Source: Batillaria attramentaria | Taxonomy: Eukaryota > Mollusca > Gastropoda > Batillariidae | Assembly: GCA_018292915.2 (NCBI GenBank) | Contig: JACVVK020000015.1 | Span: forward strand, 3,219,001-3,283,000 | Length of the DNA: 64,000 bases | Reading direction: 5' to 3' | Shown here: one piece after another, positions 30,242 through 41,732 of the stretch | How the letters are laid out: the number at the start of each line of letters is the position of its first letter | How positions within the stretch are numbered: position 1 is the stretch's first letter | Position numbers and translations under genes: made by a program | Notes under the pieces: model-generated | The model's database searches: none | What the model was told of the DNA's origin: nothing | What the model saw: only the letters and a program-made list of their open reading frames with translations

Positions 30242-30443
30242 TTTGAAGATACAAAAGGCACAGTTTTATTGAACTTGAAAAGCACAAAAAGATCTTTTCT
30301 CTCTCTGCCTCTCTTTCTAGAAAGAAAACCCGACACAAAAAAATCCACATATACCAAAACACCTCTTGTGTTTCATTATGTGAGTGATTTCCTTGTCCCC
30401 GGGCTATCTGGATGGACCGCTGTGCAAATCGTGTTTGGGGCCG

Positions 30444-30509
<66 letters not shown>

Positions 30510-30728
30510 TTTAAAGATACAAAAGGCACAGTTTCATTGAACTTGAAAAGCACAAAATGGAAAATGATCTTTTCTCTCTCTGCATCTCTTTCTAGAAAGA
30601 AAACCCGCCACGAAAACATCCACATAATTATTCCAAAACACCTCTTGTGTTTCCTTATGTGAGTGATTTCCATGTCCCCGAGCTATTTGGACGGACCACC
30701 GTGCAAGTCGTGTTTGGCGCCGACCCAA
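30160..30728 (+). repeat. Two tandem ~285 bp units each starting with (CA)n
   Basis: (CA)n at 30160-30239 and at about 30447-30507 are each followed by the same sequence (GATACAAAAGGCACAGTTT.. to GTTTGG-GCCGACCCA). Copy 2 has one unit only (46588-46803), so the second unit arose in copy 1 after duplication, or was lost in copy 2. Confidence 0.75.
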
Positions 30729-30892
30729 CAGAGGGAAAAAATATTCCCGCAGTGCCGGTGACTGCCTCGACTTACCCGAACTGAAAATGGCAAATTTTGT
30801 TGGACATAACCGAAGGTTGACTTACAGCTTTTACCCGTTTTTCGAGTACTTGTTCGATTTATCCGTGGAAAATCTAGACATACAAACAGGTG

Positions 30893-31073
30893 GGGGTGGG
30901 GGTGGGGGTGGGTGTTTGGGAGTTTAACGTCCTTTTCCACCACATAAGGGTGATATCAAAAAAGGGGCAACGACAAACCGGCCTGCAAAAATATTTGGCC
31001 CCAGCCGGGATGCGAACTCACGACCCGATCATTGAAAGTCCAGCGTTCTACCATTTGGCCATCCCGGCTCCCC
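30893..31073 (-). mobile_element. SINE, family 1, upstream of gene D
   Basis: G-rich tail, GTTTAACGTCCTTTTCC body and tRNA-like head (box B region GGGATGCGAACTC) on the minus strand. It lies in sequence (about 30769-31382) that is missing from the duplicated promoter copy at 48795-49020, so it belongs to an insertion specific to copy 1. Confidence 0.8.
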
Positions 31074-31382
31074 AAGTTATACAAAGGAGAAGTCTGGCCG
31101 GGAAATATTTCGACTTAGCTGAAGTTCGACTTCATAATATGCACGTTTGACTTAAACATATTCGTCTGTACTGGGCTTGTTTTCCAATAATGACTTTGGA
31201 AAATTCCTTCGTCCCTTGTTAATAAAACTAAACTGGCGATTCTTCGCCGGACTGACTGAGCGCTGAAATGTGCACGCCATACGCCTCATTATGGGGGTGA
31301 CACGGGTACAAGGCCACTGCATTCGGAGCTGCAAAGCTGGTTCTTTTAACACCCCCCCCCCCCCCCTCAATCTCCAGTCACC

Positions 31383-31599
31383 CTGCTCCGCCAACTGCCT
31401 CTGCCCGATCGACCCGGACGCGATCGTGCCTCCTTCAGTGAACGGTAAGGGGCGTTTCCTATCGCGTCAGGTGACACATCGCCACCGTCACAGTCCCATC
31501 CAGGCGACGCTGTTGAGCCCAGGCAATACTATATAAAGGTTGACGTCGAACCGTCGCATTTACTACCACAAGGTGAGACCAAGAGCGTGAGGAGCATAT
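31383..31599 (+). promoter_or_regulatory. Gene D promoter with TATA box and 5'-UTR exon
   Basis: CTATATAAAG at 31529-31538 is a good TATA box. A start near 31560 would give a leader exon ending at 31599, before donor GTAAGT, joining the acceptor TGTTTTTCAG at 32320. About 150 bp upstream of the TATA box are conserved in the second copy at 48860-49010 (TATCGCGTCAGGTGACAC, CGCCACCGTCAC, CCAGGCGAC), pointing to control elements. Confidence 0.6.
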
Positions 31600-32334
31600 G
31601 TAAGTAGCGTTTTCTGTTGGAATAGGGCTCACAACGGCAAAGATAAATACACAGTTTCGTTGTATATTTGCACCGTCTTCTGGATTGTAGTTTCATTTTG
31701 CATGATTATGCTTGCATTCTCAGTTTTTTTTGTTTGTTTTTTTTTTTTTTTTGGGGGGGGGGGGAGGGGAGGGGATGGGGGCAGCGTACACCAAACGAAG
31801 CTGGCACACGACCTAGAAGCTGAATTGTTCCCAAACCTGTGGCGCTCACATATACACAGCTGCTCCGGTTCATTCGAGTCTGCACACGGTATCATACTTT
31901 GTGGTGCAGAAAATAAAACCGAACAAGCAAGCACCAACCGAACAAGCAAGCACCAACAAACAACGACGAAATGAACGCAAGGATCCCACAAAAGGATTGG
32001 GCTTAATCATAAAACCAAACAGGTTAATATGTACTTCAGCAGGCTACACGAGTTTTCTACTTCGTTTACTTGAAACTGGATTTTGGAGTTGTTAAAGGTC
32101 AAACTCTAGTTTCTCATTCTTCTTTTCTTCTTCTTTTTCTTCCTTTTTACCCTTTCGTGTCGACATGATTTATGGAGGTGGGGGTGGCGGGGTGGGAAAG
32201 TAATACTCCCGACCCCCACTCCCCGTCCCCAAATGGCAGGAGCAATTCTCTGTCGATTGTATAACAATAACCTGTTAATCGTAACGTGTTGTGGTTTGAT
32301 TTTGCGTATTTGTTTTTCAGTACGGTGACACAAA
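31600..32334 (+). other. Gene D first intron, no coding signal
   Basis: Contains T-run/G-run low complexity (31725-31775) and T/C-rich sequence near 32110-32150. It ends in TGTTTTTCAG before a short leader, TACGGTGACACAAA, and the ATG. Confidence 0.45.
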
Positions 32335-34187
32335 ATGGCGAATCCCGCAGTGAGTACAGTGAAAAAAAAACAAAACAAAACGTCTCTGGCCACAGAACAC
32401 AAATACAACTACGCTAAGTACAGTACAAAATTGTTGCCCCTTTCTAAATTTGTGTGCAGAGTAAAAAATGGCAATCCGGGGCTTTTTGTTGGCTTTGTAA
32501 ATAAGTCTCTTGTCAGATTATAGTAAAATTAGTCTGACTTGAAGACTATTTGTATTCACGCGCGGCTGGCACAAGAGCCAGCAGACGACAGAGGAATGAG
32601 GGGGTTTGTGGTCGCTGCTCACATTGATAAATGTTGCTGGAATGCTGGAATTTGTTGAAATTTACTCTACACATGAGTCTTTGGCTGCCTGATTTTAGTG
32701 AATTCTTTAGGGTGAATTTTAAAGCATTTCTAGGGTGTCATACGAAACGTTATTTTTAAGAGGAATATATTGCGTTTTTCGTGAAATTTGCATCTGTGTC
32801 AGGTTGCTTTACGATTGGCAACCACACTCGAACCCTACCTGAATTGTGACTGTCGAAATCGTATCTCGTGAAATGATTTTTTAAGATAGTGTTTTGGCAG
32901 TATTAGTCAGCTTAATTTATTTCCCCCTTATCCTGGGTGTATTTGCAGATGAATTTATTTTGATCCATTCCCATCTATCATGTAAACAGTACCTTAAGAT
33001 TTTACAGTCACTATTTCTTTACATTCCAGCAAGATTTCCGTTTCCACCCCAGTCACGGTGCTGGCATCAGGCTGAATGTCACCCGCACGACAGCGACGCG
33101 TGTTAGTGATGAGGGCTCGATTGTTTTGTCGAATGCTCCAATTGAGACCGGATGGATTTACGAGGTATGCACTTCCGTCAGATTCAATCTGTTTTGTTGT
33201 AGTTGTTTTGTGTTTTTTTGAAGACTGTGTTTGCTGTCTTTGACATTGTTAACTGTCGACTGATTGCACGTCAGTTGTTGGATTGAGCGATGCGTGTGTC
33301 ATTGTTACAGTGTCTCGATCAGTGCTAATGGATTGGAATATCCCCTGGATGTTTTTTTTTTTTTTTTTGCTGCCCCAACTCTTTGCCAGCTCCAGTGGTG
33401 TTCCTCCCAGGTAATGGGTAGAAGCCACAGAGGGCTCGGAAGTTGGGACAATTTTTATTATGCATGATGATGGAGATGAGGATGATGGTAAGATGATGCT
33501 ATGGAGGTCCGTGTGGTTTGGGACTGCGGGACAGGGCCGCATTGCACGCTTCCTGTCATAAATATCCCGGCATTAACCAGGCCCGGGAACTACGGCACCT
33601 GCGGTAGTTTTTTTTCTTTTTTATTTTTGCTGCCACAACTCTTTGCCGGCTCCAGTGGTGTTACTCCCTGGTGATGGGTGGAATCCACGGAGGGCTCGGA
33701 AGCTGGGGCAATTTTTTTTTTTATTATGCATGATGATGGAAATGAGGATGATGGTAAGATGATGCTATGGAGGTCCGTGTGGTTTGGGACTGCGGGACAG
33801 AGCCGCATTCCACGCTTCCTGTCGTAAATATCCCGGAATTAACCAGGCCGGGAACTACGGCACCTGCGGTGCCGACCGTGTAATCATCCACATCATAAGA
33901 CGTGTCATACCAAGGGAAGCACCCCCCCAAAGTCGCCCGTGAAGTGGGTGAGGCTCGGCTGTGTGGCAACAGCCTTCCCATTGGGCCCATAGCACACCCG
34001 CTCTGGGTAGGAGCCGACCTATGTAGGAAAAAAGTCCCGCTTGCCTCGGCTGGGACTCGAACCCGGGTCTCCCGGTCCATAGTCCGAAGTGCTAACCACT
34101 ACACTACGGGGGCCGGTCCCCTGGATGTTTTTATTTCCATTTTCGATGGATTGATGACTGGCGTCGCATCTCTATTTTGTGTCACTT

Positions 34188-34228
<41 letters not shown>

Positions 34229-34840
34229 GTTGGCAGCTATTTGTTGGTCCTTAAAGCCACTTGTTCGTAACACCGCTAAGATTGAAACCTGCCGCTGTCG
34301 AAGCACTAAGTCTGTTTGCCAGATAGAAGGTTGTTTCAATGGGCCATTGCGACCGTTTTCGTGACTTTTTGGCTTCAAAGTTTAAAGAAATATGACTTTC
34401 TTTGAGCCTACGGTCCATTTTTATTTTTATTTTATTTTTTAGAACAGACTGGGACTCGAGAAAACTGATAAAAATAGCAACCAGTCAGCGCCTTCGGACT
34501 GAGTTCCGAATTGGACATTTCTTGCGTGTGCAGGTTGGCCCGGTGACTGAACTTGGCACATGCAATGATAACTTCAGTTGTCAGAACTTCTATTGTCAGA
34601 GTGTGTGCTCGGGAGAAGGGTACAGACAAATTAGTGCCTTTCTAAATATATATCTATATATCTATAGATTAGAGAAAGTTGAAGGTTAAAAAACCTCTGT
34701 CCCCCCCCCCCACCTTCCCCCGCGTACCCCGCTACCCTAACCCCCAGCACGACCTCTCATTGTTTCAATAATACTGATAACGTGGTGTGTGTTGTAATTA
34801 ATGTGTTACGTGTAACAGTGATGATGTTCAAGTGTGAAAC

Positions 34841-34910
<70 letters not shown>

Positions 34911-34932
34911 TGAGTGCGTGCATGCGTGCGTG

Positions 34933-34969
<37 letters not shown>

Positions 34970-37077
34970 GTCAAGGCGAGCAACTGCCGGATAGAAGTGG
35001 GCATTTGTGACTGGAATCCAGATGAGGAGGTTCCACGCTCTAGTCTGGGGGATAACATTCAGGGCGGGATAGGTGACGTGGGAAACGGCTGGCGGAAGGC
35101 TGTCGTTTGCGCTGTAGAGTCTGGCTTGGCCTTCCCCCACGGCGTGGTGAGCGTATGGTTTCTTGCTCGGCCCTACGATAATATTCATGTTGTTGTGAAA
35201 CTACATTGTTATGTACGGAACGTTGATTTACAGAACTCCCCAGTGCAAATTTTCAAGGAGTTACAGTAACTTTAAGTGCTGTTCTTCCGGCCATTGTGCG
35301 CGAAAGTGTTGGGTTATGACTTGCATAACCCACTCACCCCCGCGTTTATGTTGATGATGATGATGATGTCATAGTGCGCTTGGAAAACACTCAGTGCACA
35401 GTCAAAGACCGTAGATATCTACGGTCCTTGGCACAGTATTGATAGTGGGAAAAACAGAGAAAGAAAGAAAGAAAGAAACCCTAACAAATCTGCCACCGGT
35501 TTCCACTGCCTTGTGTTACGTTGTGTAACTGCCAGTTATGCATGTGATGATAAAAAGAAAATTATTGTAAATAATTAATTTTGTGTAAGGACTCAAACCT
35601 CCTCACTCGACAGAGGAGCCGGGGTGGTCGAATAGTAGAGCGTTGGACTTCTCAGTAATGCTCGGGTCGTGAGTTCGATCCCGGCTGGGGCCAAATATTT
35701 GTGCTGGCTTTCTCATCGTTGCCCCGTCTTTGATATCACCCGTATGTGGTGGAAAAGGACGGTAAACCCCCAAACACCCACCACCCACCCTCCTCACTCG
35801 ACAGTCGACACCCTGGCGGTCATGTGTAGCAGACGATCTACATAGCGGTCGACGGTAGTTGTCTCCCCAATATGGGTTTATCCCCTGCCAGAGTGCACGC
35901 GAACCGAGACACAATGCGTCGTCTGCAGTATTCTGCAGAATTTTTACAGCTGTGCGAAGCTTTTCCCACCACCACCCCATTACTTGCCTTCCGAAGTGAG
36001 GAGGTCCACTAGCCGATTGAGCATTTGGCATGCAGCGACTTGTACTAATACTTACTGTTTGGTTTAAACAGTTTTACTATGATTCGTTTTGAACAAGTAT
36101 ACATATATGCACTTTCACATAATTTTCACGAGGCCGAGCACAACAAATCAAAAACTTATATGTGTGCTCATAAATACAGAAAACATGTGCAGCGGAGACG
36201 TCAAATACAATAAGTTATGTTAGAACAGATAACTACAGAAAAAGAGGAAGAAAGGGGACAGAGAGAATGACCAAGAAGTACTGTACAAAGCAAGATGCAG
36301 TGGGGACTGTGGTTTCAACGGTGGCAGCGGGTTGGCGACGGCTAATCGTAAACACTTACTGTATGAAGATCAGATTTACACATCAGGTCAGTCTCCTATG
36401 ATTAACTATGTCTTTGCCACGCTATAAACACAGCTAGGTAATTATGCTGTGCCCACCACACTAAGTTGGATTTTATGTTCTCACGATGGGTGCAGGTTTT
36501 GTACAGTGTATGAAGGAGTTGTTATCCCTTAGCTGGTGTTTGTTTTATTGTATTGCGTTTAGATAACAATGCATCTTGGTCAGTGTTTGTCCATATTTTA
36601 CTGAATTATGTGACTTCACTTACTCCTGGACACCAGGTCATATGTCATGCATGTCTTAATTTCTACACTGTCCTTCACAATGCTGACTTTCTGGAACACG
36701 TTTTGAAATCTTATAAAGTGCCAATAGCATTGATAACAGGTTATATTATAGTGTTCGTTCGTTTTGATTTAGTACAGCCATCACGCCAGTTCTCTCCAGG
36801 TTGGTCGTTCCCAATTAGGAGGTTGACAATGGCCGGCTAATTTGCGGCCGTTTTTTGACCCCAATTCGATTGTGGGAGAATTTCTTTGCTTTCCATCCCA
36901 ATCTGGGTTTATCCAGTATTTGCTATGAATAACAATCGCCATTTAAATAAATGGCATCTGCGCATAAGTCGGTTGTCTCTTTTCTGTTCATTTTTCCATC
37001 CCATAATCAATGAACTTCAGCCTTCATAGCAGAGGATCGCTTACACAAAACATTTGTGTCTCTGTGGACGCGCAACT

Positions 37078-37135
<58 letters not shown>

Positions 37136-37347
37136 AACAGACAGGCACTGCCTGCATGTTTACACCGCCAGACAACCTTTATTCCGAGAGTAAAATCGGG
37201 GTGATGCTGGACGAAGACAAGAGACTCCACTTGTACATTGACGGTCAGGAGAAGGGAGTTGTCCCCATCCTCCTGGAAAAGTCAGAGCCAGAGCCAAAGT
37301 GGTACGCCTATTGGGACCTGAGAACATCGTGCCAACAGGTGTGGTAA
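32335..37347 (+). CDS. Gene D: stand-alone NHR (Neuralized homology repeat) protein
   Basis: Exons 32335-32349 (MANPA), 33030-33164, 34970-35146 and 37141-37347, all phase 0, give about 177 residues. The start context (GACACAAAATGGCG) resembles genes B and C (GACACAAGATGGCG), but the first exon is cut to five codons, with no RING, B-box or coiled coil. The NHR is complete: [28 protein letters not shown], then [26 protein letters not shown] and [13 protein letters not shown]. Reading on past exon 4 gives VW and a TAA, a natural end; an unseen fifth exon cannot be excluded. It probably acts by binding NHR ligands without ligase activity, as a competitor or adaptor of the TRIM-NHR proteins (inference). 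Confidence 0.75.
33372..33597 (-). mobile_element. SINE family 2, body only
   Basis: Its 3' part matches the neighbouring copy (33620-33868) closely: GGGACTGCGGGACAG, CATGATGATGGA and CTCCAGTGGTGTT. The tRNA-like head is missing. Head-to-tail with the next copy, it looks like a dimer or a tandem duplication. Confidence 0.7.
33598..34118 (-). mobile_element. SINE family 2, complete with tRNA-like head
   Basis: On the minus strand the head reads GGCCCCCGTAGTGTAGTGG..TTAGCACTTCGGACT with box B GGGTTCGAGTCCC. The body contains GGCTGTTGCCACACAGCC and ends in ATCATCATGCATAATAA with an A-run. Other members: 60266-60320 (head only) and 63013-63390 (body only). Lies in gene D intron 2. Confidence 0.75.
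34187..34226 (+). repeat. (GA)n microsatellite
   Basis: About 19 GA units in gene D intron 2. Confidence 0.85.
34534..34689 (+). other. Cys-rich candidate exon inside gene D intron 2
   Basis: After TTGCGTGTGCAG an open stretch reads [20 protein letters not shown].. with five Cys to a TAA at 34687-34689. The Cys spacing loosely recalls the Cys-rich last exon of gene C. It lies before NHR exon 3, so it could only be an alternative end or a relic. Weak. Confidence 0.2.
34841..34969 (+). promoter_or_regulatory. (TG)n(CGTG)n tract as 3' splice-site region of gene D exon 3
   Basis: TG repeats, a CGTG block and TG repeats again end in TGTGTAG at the acceptor of the NHR exon equivalent to exon 3 of A and C. 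Exon 4 is also preceded by a (GT)n tract (37080-37131), eight bases before its acceptor. Confidence 0.55.
35612..35790 (+). mobile_element. SINE family 1 with perfect target duplication, gene D intron 3
   Basis: The 16-base direct repeat CCTCCTCACTCGACAG flanks it (35598-35613 and 35789-35804; the first two bases could belong to the tail). Head GGGGTGGTCGAATAGTAGAG, box-B-like GTTCGATCCCG, tail CACCCACC. The intact duplication marks a young insertion made by LINE machinery. Confidence 0.88.
35805..37079 (+). other. Gene D intron 3, remaining part
   Basis: No exon or repeat was recognised between the SINE duplication and the (GT)n at 37080-37131. Confidence 0.4.
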
Positions 37348-37376
37348 ATCTTGAACCACAACTCTCACTCATTACC

Positions 37377-37440
37377 AAAGCAAAGCAAAGCAAAGCAAAG
37401 CTAACCTAACCTAACCTAACCTAACCTAGTGAGTGAGTGA
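37377..37440 (+). repeat. (AAAGC)n, (CTAAC)n and (GTGA)n pentamer/tetramer tracts
   Basis: AAGCA repeats pass into CTAAC repeats and then GTGAGTGAGT, which is the tail of the reversed retroposon to the right. A similar (CTAAC)/(CATTA) patch lies at 38641-38680 beyond its other end. Confidence 0.75.
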
Positions 37441-38530
37441 GTTTTTAAGGCTTAACCCCGCGCAAGCCACAAAGACTAAATCGCGGCTAAGTGTGCCTGC
37501 ACTACATGAAAAAAATGTAACGTTGGACAAAGGATGCAAATTGGTGTACGGGGCGGTATAAACCCAGGACATGTAGGAGACGCTGCACCTTCATGCTAAT
37601 TTCTCGACCTCCCGATTACAAAAACGCGTAGAAACAAATACCAATTGCAACTAGGTAAAACAAAGATAAATACTATGGGCATATACAGCAAATATTGCAA
37701 CTTATCATCTCCTAGGCGCAATAAACCAGTTCGCAGCATATGCCCAACATCACTTATTCCTAGCTACTGTTAGTGCAGACGTGGTTGAGGGGCTTAAAAA
37801 AAGGAAATATAGATGAAAGGGCCGAACATAGAAATCAGATGAGAGGAAGGACAGAGCGGCTAAATTCGGGTGGTTTCAAAGAGAAAGAGACAGGCGAATG
37901 GGCTGGTGAGGGACAGATAGTGAAAAGTAGGAAAATTCCTTAGTTGCCAATGAAGACTTTAGTGATGCTCGTAACAGTACTCGTTCAATCTGATGGTTTA
38001 ATACCTCAGAAACAGCACAAGAAAGAGAGGCGCTACAAACCTCCCCAACACAATAATTCGAGAACGTCAAAGCGGCACGTCATCGGCGTCTGCAAAACTT
38101 TGTGCAACATTATTGTTGTGCATAAACGTCACCGCGCGTGGTTCTGTTCGTACTTCCACAATTCCGAAAGAGGATGTTCGCCAGTCCCTGTGATAGCAAA
38201 CACAGGGGCAGGTAATGCGAGTCTAATGTAGTCACCACAAGACAACATGCCTGGGATGCAGTTGGAGAAAAGACCGCCCCAACCTCCGTGAGGCGGTTTG
38301 GGAAAACAACGCACCTGAGAGGGGTGCGTTGTGAAGGTCCTCAACTTGACAGGTGTTCAGCAGCACCAGCAGGGCGCTGCGAACAAAGCCCACCAGGGTG
38401 AAGACCAGATGGGCTGATTCCAGTGAAGTCGGCCTTCAGAAACGACCCTCAAATGTCTCACTGGACCGAGGGTCAGCAGACACCCGCTTACTGAACCCCC
38501 CCTCCCTCCCCAGAGGAGATTTTAAGAGAG
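37428..38530 (-). mobile_element. Second copy of the (ACTC)n-tailed retroposon, with an internal insertion
   Basis: The opposite-strand counterpart of 23530-24175 plus the 3' end 26690-26745: (GAGT)n tail, TTTTTAAGGCTTAACCCCGC, then blocks such as GATCATCTCCTAGGCGC-like and CACAACGCACCCCTCTC on the minus strand, and the 5' end near 38530. About 37956-38242 has no counterpart in the first copy and breaks it at CCAATG/ACAACATG. Confidence 0.6.
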
Positions 38531-38774
38531 CAAAAGACAGGTGAATGGACCGATGGAGGCAGAAGTAAGAGTAAAGAAAGAGCAAAAGGGGTGGGCAAGC
38601 TCAGCGAAATCAGCCCCGCCGCGCGAAGGCTAGCCCATGGGGCCTAACCTAACCTGACCTTGCATTACATTACATTACATTAACAAGATGGCCACTGACC
38701 AGCCCAATATGTTGTTTCCATTTAATCACCTGCTGTCGTCACGGTCGTTCTTTTGTAATGCCATGTATACGGGA

Positions 38775-38868
<94 letters not shown>

Positions 38869-39600
38869 GGAAACAACTGACGGGGCTTGTCAGACCAATC
38901 TTGGTTTTGGAAGAGAGACGTCAAGTTGTTTTCTTTGAAATCTATGACGTTTTCCTCATTGGGATGACGCATAATACATTTGACGTAATAACTTTGACTC
39001 GGATACAATTCTTGCAATGAAAGCAGCCCCATGAAAATTGAAGTGTTGCTGCTGCGCAGTGTAAAGATCGAATTTATACCGGCTCAATGTGTTTAACAGA
39101 CAAGTCTGCGCGGCGAACGTTTTTTCACTATGTGTTATGTCTGCTGCGCGCGCGCGCACAAAGACACACACAGACATACGCGCGCACGCACGCACGCACG
39201 CACGCAGACTTGCGCGAGCCGCGTTTGTGCATGTGCTCCATTGAGACCTATGTGGTGTTCTCTCACTCTACTATGCTATTGAGTGAGAGTCAGTGGGAAA
39301 AACAAAGCTCACTACATCAATGAAACTCCCGCTTTCCCCGTCTACAAATAGAGAACTTCCGAAAAGTGACGACACACCCCCACGTCAATCAAACATGACG
39401 TCGGCAAACTGACGCTGATACAGTTTTGCGTCAGTGCGCGTGTGCCTTTTCTGCGATGTTTGTGAGGCATGTGGCTTGTGTAAAGGAAATGTGCTTCGAG
39501 TACAAATTTTCGAGTCAACTGACGACAACGGCTGCAGTGAATTTTTCTAATTTTTTTGTATATTTTTTATGGCACCCCAGGCTCATTATCTATGTATAGT
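38531..39600. other. Microsatellite-rich region, no gene seen
   Basis: Contains (AC)n (38779-38832) and (CT)n (38837-38865), and a CG-rich purine/pyrimidine alternation with (CGCA)n (39147-39208) that could form Z-DNA. No exon recognised. Confidence 0.5.
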
Positions 39601-39639
39601 AGGAGCGATTTTGAGATCTAAAGTGTGTTCACCAGCACT

Positions 39640-40210
39640 TTCATCAGGTACGGTTTACGCCAAAAGTACAAAAGCGACAACCTCCAAAATTCACTCAGTT
39701 GAGAGTCCGTATTCATGCTATCTATGTCCCAAAAATGGAGTGGTTTAGGTAAATATTACGCCTTTAAACGCCAGAAAGGGCGATAACTCGCAAATCATGT
39801 GTGCAATCGTACCTGGATCGGGCCTTCTATTCAACAATCTTGATTCATTTAGAAACCCCAAATTTGAAATCGATCGGTTCAGTATTTTCGGAGAAATAGG
39901 CATCTGAACTGGGTTCACATGCAATGTCAACTCAGGCTCGGTTTACATGAAAACTATAAGAGCGACCATTTTCTAGTAGTGAATCAATTCAGAGTCCGTA
40001 TTCAAGCTATCTACTGCCAAAAAATTGAGTGATTTAAATAAATATTACGCCTGTACACGAAAGACAACCAACTTGTCTCAAAAGGGCGATAACTCCCAAA
40101 TCACTTAAGCAATCATCACACGCTTGAATCGTCTAATGTAACATTTTGATAAATTTGGATACCCCAAATTTGAAGCCATTCGGTTAAGTATCTTCGAAGA
40201 AACGGGCCCG
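39640..40210 (+). repeat. Two-unit ~290 bp direct duplication
   Basis: Unit 1 (about 39640-39910) and unit 2 (about 39935-40210) share CGGTTTAC, GAGAGTCCGTATTC / CAGAGTCCGTATTC, TAAATATTACGCCT, AAAGGGCGATAACTC and CCCCAAATTTGAA in order. They are quite diverged, so the duplication is old. No frame is conserved. Confidence 0.65.
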
Positions 40211-41730
40211 GACACAATTCACACACGCACACACGCACACACATCCGCACAGACGGCACTCACTGAGGAGGAGGTGCGTTCGGAACATCATACGCGTCAG
40301 CATCGATGACGCAAGTTTTCTTACGTCATTGTCAGAGTTACACTTGCAAAATCGTCTCTGCGGGAGATCGGCAGTGACGTGCGTTTGTACCACAGATGCT
40401 TGCCTATGAACGTGGAAATTTTAGCCCGTCCTATTATGTTGTTTGCATAACTATGGAAACAACATAAAAAGAATGAGTTCGGTTCTCGACATTGTTTACG
40501 ATAATCCCAAAGCATGATGCGTGTGAGGTGATTCTCAAAACCGCACGCCCTGAAACTGTGAACGATTTTGATGACGAACTGTTGCTAGGTGCTTTTCTAG
40601 GGCGTGCTGATAACTGGGGTCACGAAAAATCGGATTTATTTATTTTGCTGTTAAAGTAGTGAAATTTCACTAATAAGTACTACAAGGAGAAAGCGCATGG
40701 GGACAGTATTGGCGGCAGATGCAGTTCGCAAACTGTTGTTTGCTAATATTTCAGCTACACCTCTCAAATATCAACAACAACAAAGTATTTCGCATTAATT
40801 GTAATTTCCCTCCCTTTGCTTGAGAAGCATTTCCGAAGGTTAAGTATCGGATTTTATTTATTTTTTTTTTTTTTTGTCATGAGGTTTACTCAGACAACCG
40901 ACTGATACACATAGCGTAACCTATTAATTATTATTATACTATATATCACCATCATCATAGTTCGCGTTATCATCATCATCAGTATTATTATTATTATTCT
41001 TATCAGGCGACTGTGCAGCCCGTGAGACAGCCGCAGTAGACGGTACCGCGGAGAACAAGCGACTCGACGTAAACGCATCGGTCATCTACCAGTTATCCGA
41101 GTCCTGCACCACAACTACGTGATCCTTTCATCGAGCGACTACTTCAAGAAATGCCCCACAGCTCTTCGGCGACTTTATCCTATTTTCAAAATCTAGATTT
41201 TTTTGTGTGTGCTAAATATATAGTGCTTACAAGACATAATAGTTGCTTATCGTTACTGACTAGCTACACAGATGAACAGGATTCCACTCACTCCGTCTTC
41301 AAGCGTGTGAGAAAGGTGGAAGGTTAGTTTGTTGCTGACTCTGTCGAGACCGTTAGGTATCAGTTACTGATGTGACATTGTGGAACGGCTCATAACATTT
41401 CAGTTCAGATCAGTTCAGTAAAGTTTATTGTCACTGTTTCTGGGGAACGGGTGATTTTTCGTTAAAAAAATGCAGTAAAAGAATGAACAGAAAATGTATA
41501 CGTATAAGCGCAACTAAAGCAAAAGGATAGTTTAAATATTTTCAGAAACACGGAAATAAGCAAAAGTCAAAGCCAGACCACCCTTGTTTGTATGCAGATA
41601 TGCATAGCCATTGTGCTGAGAGAGGATTGACTACATGTATCTGACTGTGAACATTGTTTATTGCCATTGTTTCTCAAGATACTGATTTCACTTGCAGGTC
41701 GTACAGTAGTTCTAAGTCTCCTCGAGGAAT
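40211..41730. other. Intergenic, no gene seen
   Basis: ATT/ATC-rich stretch (40925-41005), then about 41005-41065 resembling 20050-20130. A retroposon tail-like block (CAGTTCAGATCAGTTCAG, then TTTATTGTCAC) is at 41400-41430. 41640-41735 resembles 42090-42195, an old duplication. Confidence 0.4.
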
Positions 41731-41732
41731 TC

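Larger units (their letters stand above)
27270..30768 (+). repeat. Segmental duplication, copy 1
   Basis: Nearly identical in order and sequence to 43722-46803, apart from small indels, microsatellite length and an extra internal tandem unit. Its downstream part continues at about 31383-31535 (gene D promoter), after an insertion that contains a SINE. It carries SINE family 3, a fold-back repeat (27545-27860), a SINE family 1 copy, a retroposon tail and (CA)n tracts. The open frames at 28615-28863 and 29191-29529 recur in copy 2 but resemble no known protein. Confidence 0.85.

Noticed and set aside
34040..34118. tRNA gene on the minus strand
   Set aside because: It continues into the body of SINE family 2, also found truncated elsewhere.
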